Of a stretch of DNA of 64,000 nucleotides, positions 22,648 through 36,700 are shown piece by piece; the stretch's first letter is position 1, and each line of letters opens with the position of its first letter. The stretch spans positions 1 through 64,000 of the forward strand of contig JAZKJV010005772.1 in the NCBI GenBank assembly GCA_037367405.1, written 5' to 3'. Source of the DNA: Ottelia alismoides (taxonomy: Eukaryota > Streptophyta > Magnoliopsida > Alismatales > Hydrocharitaceae). Below the pieces are notes generated by a model. It searched no databases. It was not told where the DNA came from and saw nothing but the letters and a program-made list of their open reading frames with translations. The position numbers and the translations under genes are program-made.

Positions 22648-24960
22648 AAGCGATCTATCAAAAACCACAATCTTGAATGTTCTAGAGTATTTTTACTTGA
22701 CAAGTCTACCAAGGTCGAACACATGGAACAGTAATTTTTAGTTACACGATTTTAAATTAATTTAAAATAATTAACTAATCACAATGTTAATTTTTTTGTC
22801 AGGAAATAAAATGAAAATAAAGAAAAGAATGCGATGATGAAAATGCAATGCAAAGCAGTAGAGCCCTGGATCTGTGATTTTTTTAATTTTAATCCAATAA
22901 AAATAAGTAATATCCTCAAAAGTTAATCACAATCAAAACATATTAAATCCAGAAATATATTCAGTCAAATTCAAGATGCATGTACTAAGGTAAACATGTT
23001 GATTGATGCTCATGCTAAATATATTAATAATAATTTTGAAGTAGAATATCAATCCTCAAAACTCATGTGATTTAATCCTCAAATAATAATATAGGAAATT
23101 AATCCTCAAAAGAGATTCACATGTCAAAAGAATAAACTCCAGAGATAATTATCAAGAAATGCACTCAGTTTGATTCTAGCCTACATGACACATGATCAAA
23201 CATTAATGATTTAACAGGCTCAAAGATCTTTCTTAAAATCCCTATAAATTATTCTTCCAAGAGATTCTCAATTAATCCAAGGAATTCAGTTGTTATCCTA
23301 GAATAAGCCACTGCATATTAAATATTAATCTTCACAATGTAATAGCATAAATAAGTCAAATTATGCATGCAAAGGTCAAAGGAATCTTCAAATGATAATC
23401 AATATAAATTGATACCTAATGCGTTCATAAAGTATCTAGAATGTAGAGCACAGAACAAGCTTTAAAATGATATATTATGCATAGAAATTGGATCCAAATG
23501 AGAGAGTTATGATCAATTGAAATACTAGGGACTAAAATGTAATAAAAATAATAGTTTCCCTCTTAATTTGGTTCCTAGAGGACTTATCTACAATTAGGCA
23601 AAATTGTTTGGGCTTTTCTACAATTTCCCTAAGAGGGCACGTGTTTGGCACGTGCGGTGGGTGGTTGAGATGCTTTTGTAATTTCTAGAAATGGTGTGGT
23701 GGTTCCTTGCAAATTACCCTCGCAGCACACGTGCTATGAAGGTTCGGTGGCAGGGCTGAGCCTTGGATGCGAAGGTGAAGGGCTCAGGGGTTCGAGCATC
23801 CATGTGGTTGTGAGACGAGGTTCGGCGGCCCCGAGCCTCGAGGCATGGAATAAGGCTCGGGAGGTGTGACGTCGAGGTCCAGAGACTGTTGGATCAAGGC
23901 TATACGCATGCTCAATGGTTGCTTCTAGTCGAGGCTTTGAGCGGAGAGCAGTCAACGAAGCAGCTACGCGAGGCGGAGGAGCAGGTGCTAGGGCTCTCTT
24001 GCGGTGGTGATGGCGAAATCCTGGCGAGGCATGAGCGATGGGGCTCCAACCAAAGGGGATGGAGATGGATCTCAACCTCAGGAAACACACGCTCGAGGCC
24101 GAGGGTTCGGGTGGAGCGACGAAGGTGATAGTGTGCTGGAGCGCAAGCCCTGAGGGCTTGGAGGCATGTTGCAATAGAGGCGGGGGTAGGCACTTGCAGG
24201 GGTTAGCAGGAGCCAAGGAAGGAAAGGGGGGTGGGGGTGCGAGGCTTTGTGCAGAGATGGAGAGCGGAGATAAGTTCCGGCCTTAGTGAGGCCGGAGGTG
24301 AAGAGGACCTGGAGGATAGAAACAAAATGGAGGGCAGTCTAAGATGAGGTGATTAGTTGGGGTTGATTCTTTTGTAGTGAAGAAGGGTGTCATTGCTTGA
24401 AGATGAATGAAGAATTAATAAAGAGAAGAAGTGTGTGTGGGAACCTAGAGATGCGAGGTGCTCCGAGAGCGATGGAGATGGGGTTTGCTCAAGTGCTCCG
24501 GCAGAGGGCACGAACTCTTCATCAGCCACTGAAGCTAATGCAACAAGGAGCTTGGGGCTCCTTGGATCACACCAACGAGTCCTCGTTGTTTCTCAACAGG
24601 GCTCCTGGGAGCTGTCACCACCTTTGTACCTGGAGCTAGAGTTTTGGGTATGAAACGATGGATGTCGAGGTCGGACGGCGGCAGCGGGCTAAATAGGAGG
24701 TGAGGGCTCGCTGGTGGTTATGGGAGAGGAAGCGGCCGAGGTGGATGAGGGCTCGTAACGGCTGGAGGTGGAGTAATGGAGGCGACTACGGGAGGCAGAG
24801 AAGCGAGCATTGAGGGAGGAAGGGGAAGTGCACATGGCATGTGTCACGCATGTATGTGGGGGGTGGGGAGGAGATGGCAGCTCGTACGGGCGGAAAGGGA
24901 GGATGGGTCACGTGCTATGCACGTGACATGGGGGAAGGGTGAGAGAGAGGGGAGGAGATG

Positions 24961-24991
<31 letters not shown>

Positions 24992-25866
24992 GAAAGAAGA
25001 GGGAGAAAAAAAGACATAAGAAAGAGAGGAAAATAAAAACTAAAATAAAAAATTGCAAATAAAATAAAATATGACCCGGGGGAAGGGTGAGATAAAGGGG
25101 AGGAGATGAAGAGAGAGAGAGAGAGACAAGAAAGAAGATGGAGAAAAAAAGACATAAGAAGGAGGGGAAAATAAAAACTAAAATAAAAAATTGGAAATAG
25201 AATAAAATAAAAGTAAAAATATAAATAAAAAATAAATTAAAGATAAAATTAAGTAAAATTGAAAGAAATAGTAAATGAAGTCAAATTAAAAAGTAGTCAA
25301 CACGAACGTTGCTCGTCTCGACGAGATATACATCTTTTGTGTAGGGCAAAAGGCAAAAGAAAACAATTGTGCAAAACTTATTTTTGGAAGTACTCTAATA
25401 TAATAAAATACCGAATTTTTGTATTTTGTAATTTTTATATTTTAAATTAATTTTAATTAGTGGATTAATATATACACAATATCTACATAATTAATCTAAT
25501 TTTTATGGATTTTTTATCGGTTAGAAAAAGACAATAAAAATAAGTTAAATATGCACAAAATATAAAAAGTTATTTTTTTTAATTCTTCTAGTTTTGTGAT
25601 TTTTATGGATTTTGATTACTTATTCCAAGTTAGTTAATTAGTTAAAGAATAATTTAGAGAAAGAATTAAGTTATAACTGATTTTTTACATAAAATAATAA
25701 GCTCAATTCAGGTTAAAAATAAGGGTTATTTATTTACATATTTTAACCTTAATTTTAGCACAATTAATGAATGTTAATAAATTAATTTTGAGGGATTTAA
25801 TTAGTGAATTATTAAGGAGATTTTGCTAAGATATCCATATAAAGTAGATGAATCATGGATTCATCA
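22648..25866 (-). repeat. Athila-type LTR, minus strand, about 3.2 kb
   Basis: Its minus-strand start is TGATGAATCCATGATTCATC at 25866, matching the LTR starts at 51009 and 62125. At the other end TCTACCAAGGTCGAACACA (about 22700) matches the same motif at 49565 and 47745. Between lie an AT-rich block (22730-23620), a GC-rich block with ACGTG words (23630-24950), GA microsatellites and A-rich sequence. The proline/glycine-rich ORFs at 23734-24653 fall in the GC-rich block and look like non-coding LTR. No primer site or gag is attached: solo or truncated. Confidence 0.6.
24931..25226. repeat. 148-base tandem duplication with GA microsatellites
   Basis: GGAAGGGTGAGA at 24933 recurs at 25081, and both copies continue through a (GA)n run, GACATAAGAA and AAAATAAAAACTAAAATAAA. 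The unit is about 148 bases, present twice, inside the LTR. Confidence 0.75.
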
Positions 25867-27718
25867 TACCCCTATACTTAGCTCTTTGCTTGTACCCAAG
25901 TAAATTTTAGTGAGTTATAAGGTTGAATCCCTGAATATGTATGTACGGATTTCAAGACTTATCTCATTAAGAATCCTAAGTTTTAGTGGTCCTAAAATTC
26001 TAAACTCAACCCGGATCTAGTCAAAAGTAATCCAACTTCTCTAATTATCAGACTCTCTGTATATACATATAGCATAAGAGATATGACTTTTAATGTGTAC
26101 TGCAATCATGAGAGTTAAGTCGAAACGTCACTCAAAGTTCTGATCCAAGAGACTCTCCTCAAGACCTAATTCTCAACACTAGGGAATAAATCAATTCTTG
26201 CATCCAATTCACCGTCTTAGTATTTTGTCAGACTTGAAAGTGTAGATGGAAGGCCAGTTGATGGAGGTCTTAGGTTTGTGTTATTTTCTTCTCTCCCTCA
26301 CATTGGAACAAGGATCCTCTCGAGTAATAAGATTATTCAACACATGTATTTTTGATCGTTGGTCAATGCGTCCGTCAAAAGTAGTTGGTCTGTTGTACTT
26401 GTTTTCTTGGGAGTACACCTGTGTGTCTTTTTTAAGTATCTAGTATACTTACACCTAGATTTCTATCACTTACGATGCAGAGCTCTTTTTGAGGTACTAG
26501 CCTGACTTATTTGGCCTATGGCTTTGGTCTAAATGGACGCTTTAAAATGGTTGGGAGCGCTTGCCTTTGATTGAAGCTCTTTTGAGATTGACTTTGTAAT
26601 TGAGAGTTTTTTTTATTTTTGGTAGGATAACTCCACTGCTTTTACCAAAAGTTGGTGCACACTGATCAGTAATTGTTATGTTTCATCACACCCTAGCACA
26701 AAGGTCAGTATCAAAAGATAGCATGCAAACTTGTTCACATACTGGCTCGGATTTGCTGATACTCAGGTTTCTTGAAGCTTTCATCGACTTTATCATATCC
26801 TCGAGTATTATAAAATCAGGTCTAGACTCATACCTCAAGTCACAATCTCTCAAGTGAAATCTTAACTCATCTCATCAATCATACAGTTGTGCAAGTGATG
26901 TGCTGATCAGTTTCTTAAAGATAGAGCTTAAGTCACTCACATCTTTCAAACTTAGAGAAGTGTATATATCATAACATTGCCTCAGAACACATTAATTATA
27001 ATATAATCAAAAACCAATCATTCATGCAAACTCCCATCACATTACGATAAACTCTTCCCAACAATAAAATCACCACCCAAGCGTCCAAATAAACAAATAG
27101 CGCTTACCACCAACTTTAGATCTCAAGAAATAATTTAACTCACTATCAATTTAAGCGCTCTAGGATTTAGAGCGTCCGTCGATGTCAAATTGTCAATACA
27201 TTAAAAAGTTTGTTTACATCTCAAGAAATGCATGAAAACTGGACAACAGCCTGAACCCACATATCACATACTTTCTGCACTTTTAACGAAACTCACTGTG
27301 ATTTGACTTAACTAAAACCACCCATTATTCCCGTTAGACCTCTAAAACCTTCGACTCTATCAAAACAAAAGAATGTAACAAAATATGTATGTAGATGTAC
27401 GCATGGGAAGAAAAAAAGGATGGCATCAACAATGACATAAGGATGGCATCAACAATGACATATCAACGGCAACAAAATTGAGGAGAATCATCTTATTTAC
27501 AGTTCATTGCCTTTTCTCATGGAACATCGTATAAATAAAGGCAATAGAGGGGGAGAAGAATAACCACAGGAACACAGATTGCAGATTTCTCCCTCCCCTA
27601 TGAACTCCCGCCTCGATGTCATTCTAAGAAGGGCTGGTGCGGTTGCTCGCTTCTGAATTCTGGCTTCCAGGATATCTAATGATGAGGTGATTAGAAGATG
27701 GGACGTCATTACTAGTTA
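25867..27718. other. Intergenic stretch downstream of DCAF1
   Basis: No recognisable gene. It should contain the DCAF1 3' UTR and polyadenylation region in its right part (about 27400-27718), but I saw no AATAAA that decides the site. A short direct repeat (GGATGGCATCAACAATGACA) occurs twice at about 27420-27465. Confidence 0.5.
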
Positions 27719-30700
27719 CTAGAAACCAAAATCTTCCGCAAAGCCTCCTTCATCATCACTCATTGACTCCAGAAGATCGCTATCGTCATCTTCGCCATCC
27801 ATTCCAAGTTCAAGCATTTCCTGCCCATCAAGATCCACCTCATCAATCGTAAACTCCACATCGTCATCGGGATCATCCCCACTATCTCCGTCATCATCAT
27901 TGCTCTCATCATCTGCTTCATCACTGTCGCCATCAACGTCCAAATCAGAGCCCAGGAGTTGACCTACATCTTCAGAATCGTCGTCTTCATCCTCCTCATC
28001 TTCTTCTGTATCTGCCCCATCATCAGGATCCGAGTCGTCATCTGTGGGTCGCCGCCTTCCAATCTCATAGACCCTGGCCGAGGACAAGGGCTCATCATGG
28101 TCATCCATGGTGACTACACCAACAAAGGAATCTGTTGGCTCGGTTGCAAAGTCAAGAACACAACGGTCAACAGGGATCGTTGCAATATCAGAATAGTTAA
28201 CTGCATCAATGGTGCGAAATGCTGCAAATAGTGGGTGCCGAAGACGGCGAATGTTGACAGCAGATTTCAATTCATCAAGATTGCGTCTGAGAGTGGCATA
28301 TATAACATCACCACCAGCACTGAAGTTAATAAAAGTTTGATCCAAGGAAGGCACACTACGCAGGAGCTTAAATTTCCGAAGATCCCAAACCTCCGAATTT
28401 ATAATTACCTGCATTAAATTAGATAAAAGCAGAAAAACAATCAGCCATTACCAACAAAAACTTTGTATGAATAGAAGAAAAAGCAGCCACTAGAACATCG
28501 ATAACTGCTCCAAAATAGATTGCTCCTGCATCTTTATATCTTACTGGATTTTAAAAAATGCTAATTAGAACCACATCAGCCCCATCGTTAGACATGAATA
28601 CATCAAAACGACATGCATGCATGTGTAGAAATAAGCAAAGGGTATGCATTCACTAGTTCTGCAGGAACTATCTAAGCCTTCTCCCACATGAAAGTATGCA
28701 TTCACTAGTTCTGCAGGAACTATCTAAGCCTTCTCCCACATGAAACAGGGTCCACTATGTGGATTCTATGTCCCCATTCAGATCTATATTGTGTCACTCT
28801 CGAGCTTAGATCCAAAAAAACTAAGATCCCTTAGGATACGTCTCATTCCAATACTTCTTGAGCATTCCTCGCTCTCTCTTAGCCGGCTCAACATTCCAAA
28901 ATGTGCATCTCCTAATTGGTGCATCAGCCGACCTCCTTTGCAAATGGTCAAACCATCTTAAACGGTTTTCTCTCATCTTATCACATCTAGCGGAGCTACA
29001 ACTTTCCTTATGATCACATCATTCGGAATCGGCTCTTTACATGTATGACCACACATCCACCTAAGCATTTTCATTTCTGCTATTATCATCTCTCAAATGT
29101 GTCTATAATTGACAGACCAACATTCTGATCCATAGAGCATAGCAGGTCTCACGACTGCTTCGTAAAACTTTCCTTTGATTCTCAAAAGAATTTTCTTATA
29201 ACATAGAACAACAGAGTGTCAGAGACAACTCTCCATTTTAGTCAACATGTATTTATTTTATGAATAACATCTCCATCGATCTCCCCATCGCGATGCAAAA
29301 TAGATCCCAATTATCTAGAGAAATATTTCTTCTGAATGTTGTCTTCACCAATATTCACATCGATTCCTTCCTCACTGCTTCCATCAAATGTGTACTCAAT
29401 ATATTCAGTCATAGCGCTACTTATACGAAATCCTTTAGTCTCTAATGCATGTCTCCAAACCTCAAACTTCTCATTTACTCCATCTCTAGTCTCATCAATC
29501 AATACAATATTATCAGCGAATAACATACATCAAGGTATCTCATCCTGAATGTGAATAGTCAACTCGTCCATAATCAAAGTAAAGGGGGATGTAAAAAGCA
29601 AAACCTCGATGCAGACCAATGCCGATGTCAAAATAGTCGATCTTTCTAGACTGAATCTTTATACAAGATGAAGCTCCATCATACATATCTTTTATAAGGT
29701 TAATGTATAGGACCGATACTTATCACTTCTCCAAAACTCTCCACAATATCTCTCATGGGACATAATCATAAACCTTCTCCAAATCAATAAAAATCGTATA
29801 AAGGTTCTTCCTTTTAGATCTATAAATCTCTATTGTGCTCCTCAGCAAATGGTGGTTTCAATAGTTGAGGGACTCGGCATGAATCCGAATTGTTTTCTTT
29901 TACTTTGGAAACTTGCCTCAACCTTCTTTCTATTACATGTTCTCAAATTTTCATAGTATGACTCACCAGCTTGATACCTCTGTAATTCAAACAAATTTTG
30001 AAGGTCTCATTTATTCTTATAAAGAGGCACCACAATGCTTCTCTTCCATTCTTCAGGTATTTTCTTGCTTCGTCAAATAACATTGAATATGTCAGCCAAG
30101 TCAAGCCGTGTTTGCTTAAAACTCTCCATACTTCAATAGAAATGTCATCAAGTCCTACACCTTTCCTAAGTTTCATAACCTTCAAAGCTTCCTCTATTTC
30201 CTTCCTTTGTATTCATCTATAGCTTGCACAATTCAAATAACTTCCACTACTAGTTAGATCCCTCAAAGTGATCTCTCTACTTCCTTCTCCAATGAAAAGC
30301 TTATGGAGATACCGCTTCCATCTAGTCTCTAAATCCTTCCGAGTAACAAGCGCGTGCCATTCCTCATCCTTAAGGCATCTCACTTGAGAAAGATCTTTGG
30401 TCTTTCTTTCTCCTTCTGCCCTCCTTAGAGTCAAGATATTTGTACAAAATATAAGCTTTTGACTTAGCCTCACTTACAGCCTTCTTTGCTTCCTTTGTCA
30501 TTTTGTAGTTTATGGCGGTTTCCTCCGCTTTATCCTTGTACAAAGCTTTAAAGCGTGCTCTTTTAATGTTAAGCTTCTCTTGCACCCCTCCAATCCATCA
30601 CCAAGCCTCCTTTTGGCATGGAACTCCATTTAACTCGTCTAGCATCTCTTTGGTTACCCTTTGGATACAAGATGCTATCACCTCCCACATCTCATTGCAC

Positions 30701-33700
30701 TTTTGTTACAAGCCCAAGCTAAGTCTTCTAAAAAAATTCTTGAAAGATTGATTACTTCAATTGAAGATTCCTCCATCTAGCTCTAGCGATCTTGAGAACC
30801 CTCAGTTTCTTTACCAACCCTTTTGTTTGCACATCCATGACTAGCAAGCGATGTTGAGTTGTCAAACTCTCTCCTGGGGTTACTTTGCAACAACTGATCT
30901 CTTCTCCTCAACGTAAAGTAATCTATATATGTTCTAGTTGGATTGCTCTTACAAGTAATTAAATGCTCCTCCCTATTCTTGAAGAGAGTATTTGCTATGA
31001 AATATCATACGTCGTCATAAAATCCAGAATGATTTTTTCCTATTCATTTCTATCCCCAAAGCCATGTCCTCCGTGAACACTAGCATACCTAAAAGCATCC
31101 CTTCACACATGTCCATTAACTTTGCCAGTGTCCATGAACACTGGCAGAGACACGCAATAATCTTCCCTTGCATCAATATAAAACTTGTAATCTATTTCCT
31201 TTAAAAGCATGACTAGAACAATAATTTAAGACACAAGACCAGTTGCTACTGAGCTACTAGACCGTCCCAGAAGAACTTTGCCATTTATCTTTTCACTCCT
31301 ATAGAATAAAGGTGCCCATTGAGCATTTCGGCAATATGGATCAAAATACTCTACTAATGGATCAAATGATCCTCTTAGATCAACCAGCTCTTGGTCTCTA
31401 AAGCAACTGACAAATGTTCAAGCATAATCAATCAACAGACAACTACTAACCTACAGTGCTGGCCTAACTGCTATATCTATTATTTCTTAATCACTTTAAA
31501 AGTTATCTCATCACTTTAAAAGTTATCACACTGGTATATAAAGGACACAATTCTATTTCTCCAGTTCAATAAATTTACATATTACAAAAATATATGCATA
31601 ACATGTTCGTCGATTTTAACATATTAGCAAACCAGTTTAAGTCTTGAGACTCTTTTGTTGGGATTAAGAAAGTAAGGACAACTTTTAAAAGGTGTGTTCA
31701 TTGATAATCATTTTACATCAAGCAACATCACGCTCATCCTAATCCAGACTAAGCTACCTCAATTTGGAAGTGCCACACAAGCCCCTACAAGAAAATTCCT
31801 CCAAAACACACCACAGATTCACATTTGTCTGCCTTCCATGCAAGTCTCTTTCCTATCCTAAATTTCTTCAACATAATCCCCCTATGCATGGATTCTATTC
31901 AAAATCTTAATAACGTCTTGCTGAAAAACTATGCCAGGCAAGGTGTCCTTTTTAAAATACTGCCAGTTCCATTTCACCCTTTTTTCTCCAGCAAGTCTTC
32001 TACAGAACTGAATAATCAAACCCCACTCGTACAGAGGGTTTTAGTGCAAGGATTAACACATTTAGCAGGATTTCCCTCTACTTTAACCAGAATCCAAATC
32101 AAAAGAAATCAGATGGACTGACCAGTGATGTCAAATTTATACTGGTCTACATATCATTTCTTTCCGGCATCTACGTAGCAAATAAACATGTCTCAATGAC
32201 CATATATTCCATAATATCCCAATCATCTACATCATATCAATACATACCTCAATGTCAATCACGTTCGTACAAAAAAAAGCTTACCACAAAAGGGTTGTTC
32301 TATATGTTATCCCAATCTCATCCCCAATTCTGATGCAACCTCAATCACAAGCACCTTGTTAAAAGAAAAACCTCAGCTTTTGGTGCATCTACCAAGAGAT
32401 GTTCAAACTTGCCTATTGATTTCATCGTTTATCTGATTCACAGGCCTGCTTCATCCACAGAAAGGATGTGGGCAAGTACATCATCTTAAATGTACTTTAC
32501 CAAACATCCTTAATTCCTTATATGAAATACAGAAAATAAAGCCAATTTTAGAGTTGACACTTTGAATAGGCTGACTATACTACCAAAATAGCAAGCGATT
32601 CCTGGATACACATGTATATCATGCACAGTTTTTTTCTGAAATGAAACTAAAAATGAGCACTGTTCGGATTTGTGGAAAGAGCAAATATAACTTCGAAATT
32701 TGTGCAAGGAATGCAGCAACGTGAACTAAAATTTAATTAAAATAACAATAGAATCAGAAGTATTTACAATTTTCATCTTAAATGAGAGAAGATAGAGATT
32801 TAGTATGTGGTAATTCAAGACACTTGCAAACATGGGTGTAAAAGTCATTCAGAACGGCATAAACACTTTTAAGGTGGGCCCTCCTCTCGGCGTTCAAAAT
32901 CAGGGTACCATTGAAAGGATTCACACAATCCATGCACACATGCACGAAAAAAATGCACATCCCAGCGAGAAAGAAAGAAGCTAAGTAATGGTCAGGCCTA
33001 GCTTTAATTAAATAAAGATTTCAGCATATAAACCACAGAAAGAAATTCAATCACGAGACAAACTTGAATGAACCCAACAATTTTTAAACAAACATTTATT
33101 TGCCAAGCACTGAATTAGAATGATAGAACACTAACTACACAATACAGAAAAATAACTGCAACTTCCTGAACCTACACATGCATAAACGCACATCCATGTG
33201 CAGTATACATACATGCATAACACGTGCTTGCACCAACTCACGAATGAACCCAACGGTCCTTAAACATTTATTTGCCAAGCACTGAATTAGAATGATCGAA
33301 CACTATCTACACAATACAATAAATGACTGCAAATTCCTGAACCTACACATGCATAAACACGCATCCATGCGCAGTATACATACATGCATAACGCGTGCTT
33401 GCACCAACTCACAAATGACATACAGAAATGCATGCCACTTCACATGCGCAAATAGTGATGAGTACCAATTACAATAGCATTCTGTAAAGTAAAAAAATAT
33501 TGAGTTAACTAAAAAAATAAATTTTTAAAAAGAATGCATACCTCATTTCCAGATGGATGAAACCCACCACCTCCATAGTCCGAAAACTGATCAAAATTAT
33601 GAATAGGGGTTGAGCTTCGCCTATCCCACAAAGTCCCATTCCACAGCAGCATAGTATCTGAGGGACTGAAATGTATAAGTGATTGCACATGCACCCGACT

Positions 33701-36700
33701 TTGCCCATTAACATTTGAATTATCCAGAAAATTCTGTTCTACATCATATTTATTAATGTCATATAAAAGAATCTGATGATGAGATGCATCAGTGGACAGT
33801 GCTGCAAACATAGTTCCCGAATGGCTGAAGCGTGCGGCTTTACACCCTTCAAATGTGTGTGACGGTCCAGCTGATACCAAAGACGCATCCCATAGCTTAA
33901 CATCATGTAAGCTGGAAGATAGTACAACTTGACTCTCATTGTACATCGTGGACTGGATAAATGTAACCAATGACTGGTGAGAAGAGTTGCTTTCCAGAAC
34001 TTGCCCGCTGCTTAAATCAAATATTTTGAGCTCCCCAGATTTGCTACCAGTCGCAAACCGAGAAGTGTCACCAAGAAAAGTAATGCATGTTAAAGGAGAA
34101 GGAGATGCATCATCTCGACAGGTTCGCCATTGCTTGAACCTGCTATATACAAACTGCCTATCCCTGCGATGAGCACGGACTCCGCCATAAATTTTCCGGA
34201 ACTCGCGGCTGCTAACCCTTGCTGCTATATTAGCAGGAGCATCAAGCTTATGACTGGGCTCCGGACACATATGAGGATGCAGTAATGAAAGTGGAGGAAG
34301 AGTGGTTATTGGTGCAGGACACTGCCGATGTTGATACTTCAAGTAGTGTACTACCAGAGAATCTAGGGTCATTCTCTCAGGAAATCCAAGTTGAGGGTCA
34401 AATGAGGGACCAGGCGTTAGAAAGGACCTGGGAGTACCATTGCTATGTATATAGTCAGGATTGTCAACCAGAAGCGCACGATTCGGGTCACGAGAATTCA
34501 GTTGTGGCAACCCTAATGACTCCATTGTCATAGTATTTCTTCGAGGAGCGACTGGTGTTTGAAATAGAGGAGATGGTACTATCTCTGCGGTAGCAAATCG
34601 CTTAGCTTGTGGTGCAGAATCCTTGCAATCTGTTGATTTACGCTTCATAGGAAGCAAAATTGGAGTTCTATTGTGTGAACGGTCTACTTCAGCACTGCTT
34701 TTACAAGATGGTTGGTTAGGGGTTAACGGGCAATCCATATTTGCAGGTGGTCTCTTAAGGCTATCAGATGCCCTATCAATTGACGAAGGTTGAGATAGTA
34801 ACAGGTTTCTCCCAAATGATGCACTGCATAAAAACTTCTTTTTCCTTGAACCAGAGAAACACTTCTGCTCATCTTCTTCTTGCTTGGCTACCTTCCGCAC
34901 ATTTGCAAGAAACCCACAAGATGACCGTCCAGATGGCCACTGGAAAGGCATATATGCAGTTTCTTGTAAACAAGTTTGGTGGAGCTGAGGTTGCGGCGCA
35001 CATAAAAATGGCAAAGGTGTGAGTGAAGCCTCTTTTTGTAGCATGGCAGCAGTTTCAGCCAGACCAGAGACCTGAAGATGTTCCAGAATAAGTAGTAAAA
35101 GCTCCCTGTAAAATAGATTGAATCAGATCGAAGACAAAAACACCAAATACTCAAGTCAAGTGAACAGAAGAATGGACCTTGAGTGGTAAGTTATAGGAGT
35201 GGCAGCAGCAATTGCAGCTCTTTCTATGCGCCTTAGAGTAGGAGCAGCAGCATCTGTTGCTACCAATGTGCTTGCACGACCAGAATTTGTGACAACCTTG
35301 CATTAAATATGAGAAACATGTACATCATTCTATAGATTTCAAGAAAAAGAAGTAACAGGGTATTCAAGTGAAAACACCAAGGAAAAGAGGAAACAAATTT
35401 TAAGAAAAAAAGCAATTGTCAATGACCACTTCATTGGAAAAAACACTTACTGCAATTAATTCGATAGCAACTCGAGCTAGTTCACTCTGCCAACGATCTT
35501 GCTCCGGTCCAGATGTCTGCCCCCCAGGGTCCCTTATAAGTTCAGAAAGTTTCTTACCTACCTGTATAATTGACGGACGGGAAAAGGTGAATAGAACGGC
35601 AAGAATTTACGCTACCAAGTAAATTGGATCATTACTGAGCAAATTGGTGATAGGATATTTTGCCAATCGTGAAGGGAAATAGGGAATTAAATGTGGAAAA
35701 ACAAATATACAATGATTTTCGAGAAGAAAAGAAGCATCATTTTTCAGAGCAGAAAAGAAGCACTATAAAGATAGAACATCCACAAGAATATCATAAAATC
35801 TGGCTAAAGGTTACATACCTGGAGCTTGGTCAGTATGTGAGCAATGGCATCATCTCTTGCCAAACCAAGCAATACTCGACAAGCAAGAGATCTGATGTGA
35901 TCAAGAGCCCCAGGGGGAGTCACCATTCGAGGATGTAAAAGATGCAGAAGAACCTTTATGCCATTGTTGGAGCGCACAGCTTCCCTAGCCTGGCGATATC
36001 CTTGCTCGAGCTGTGCTGCAAGGCCAGCACAGCCAGCACCTGGACCCAAAGAAATTCTGCGATCACCCACTAACCCAGAGGAAACAGAAGGTACAACAGT
36101 TTGGGCGCTGCCAGATGAACCGACAACAGGGGCAGCAGCAGCACCCCTTTCCAAGGGTTCCCCATTGCGATCTCTGAGGTCAGCCCGCATGGGGACTGTA
36201 ACATTTCTATCTATTATATTCCTTTCACCAATCCTTTCTCTATTTTCAGTGCTAGCAGCTGCGGGCTTGATACTAATTGAAGGGGGAGGGCACACAAGAT
36301 TAACTAACACGTCCAGAGCTGGGCAAATCACCTATCTCATTATTATTAATAATAATACAATTAGTTAAAAGGAGAAAAAGAATCAGAAACACCATGTATG
36401 CAAACAGCAAAAAAATACCTCAGGATCAACAAAGCCTCCAGCAGCATTCGCAGCATCCAGAATAATTGCCATGCCTGACCGGTCATTGCTCAGAGCAGCA
36501 TTAACAATCAGCTTGCGGCTATAAGGTACTAAAGTAACAATGTGAAGAACACCTAAAGCATATTGAGCTAAGTCATGTAGATAACGCTCAATGGCAGGTG
36601 CCTAATATAAGACAAAGAGGTGTCATCAATGAAGATATGCATATATAACTAAGTCGATAAAAATTATGCAAGTCAAACTTTACATACCTGGCATAACTCA

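Larger units (their letters stand above)
28409..33541 (-). other. DCAF1 last intron, 5.1 kb, expanded by insertions
   Basis: Joins exon 13 (ending GGAAATGAG) to exon 14 (starting GTAATTATAAATTCG), keeping phase 0. The donor is GAG|GTATGC and the acceptor AATGCAG. The other introns of the gene are about 70-160 bases, so this one is exceptional. It holds an RTE LINE in sense (28746 to about 31150), a 52-base duplication beside it, and a 176-base duplication near the donor. The stretch 31151-33065 shows nothing recognisable. Confidence 0.9.

Noticed and set aside
23734..24653. Several overlapping 70-160 codon ORFs in the GC-rich block
   Set aside because: GC-rich DNA rarely has stops; all frames are equally open and Pro/Ala/Arg-rich. 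The same place in other LTRs behaves alike.
27959..28231. 90-codon plus-strand ORF
   Set aside because: Antisense shadow of the acidic DCAF1 last exon.
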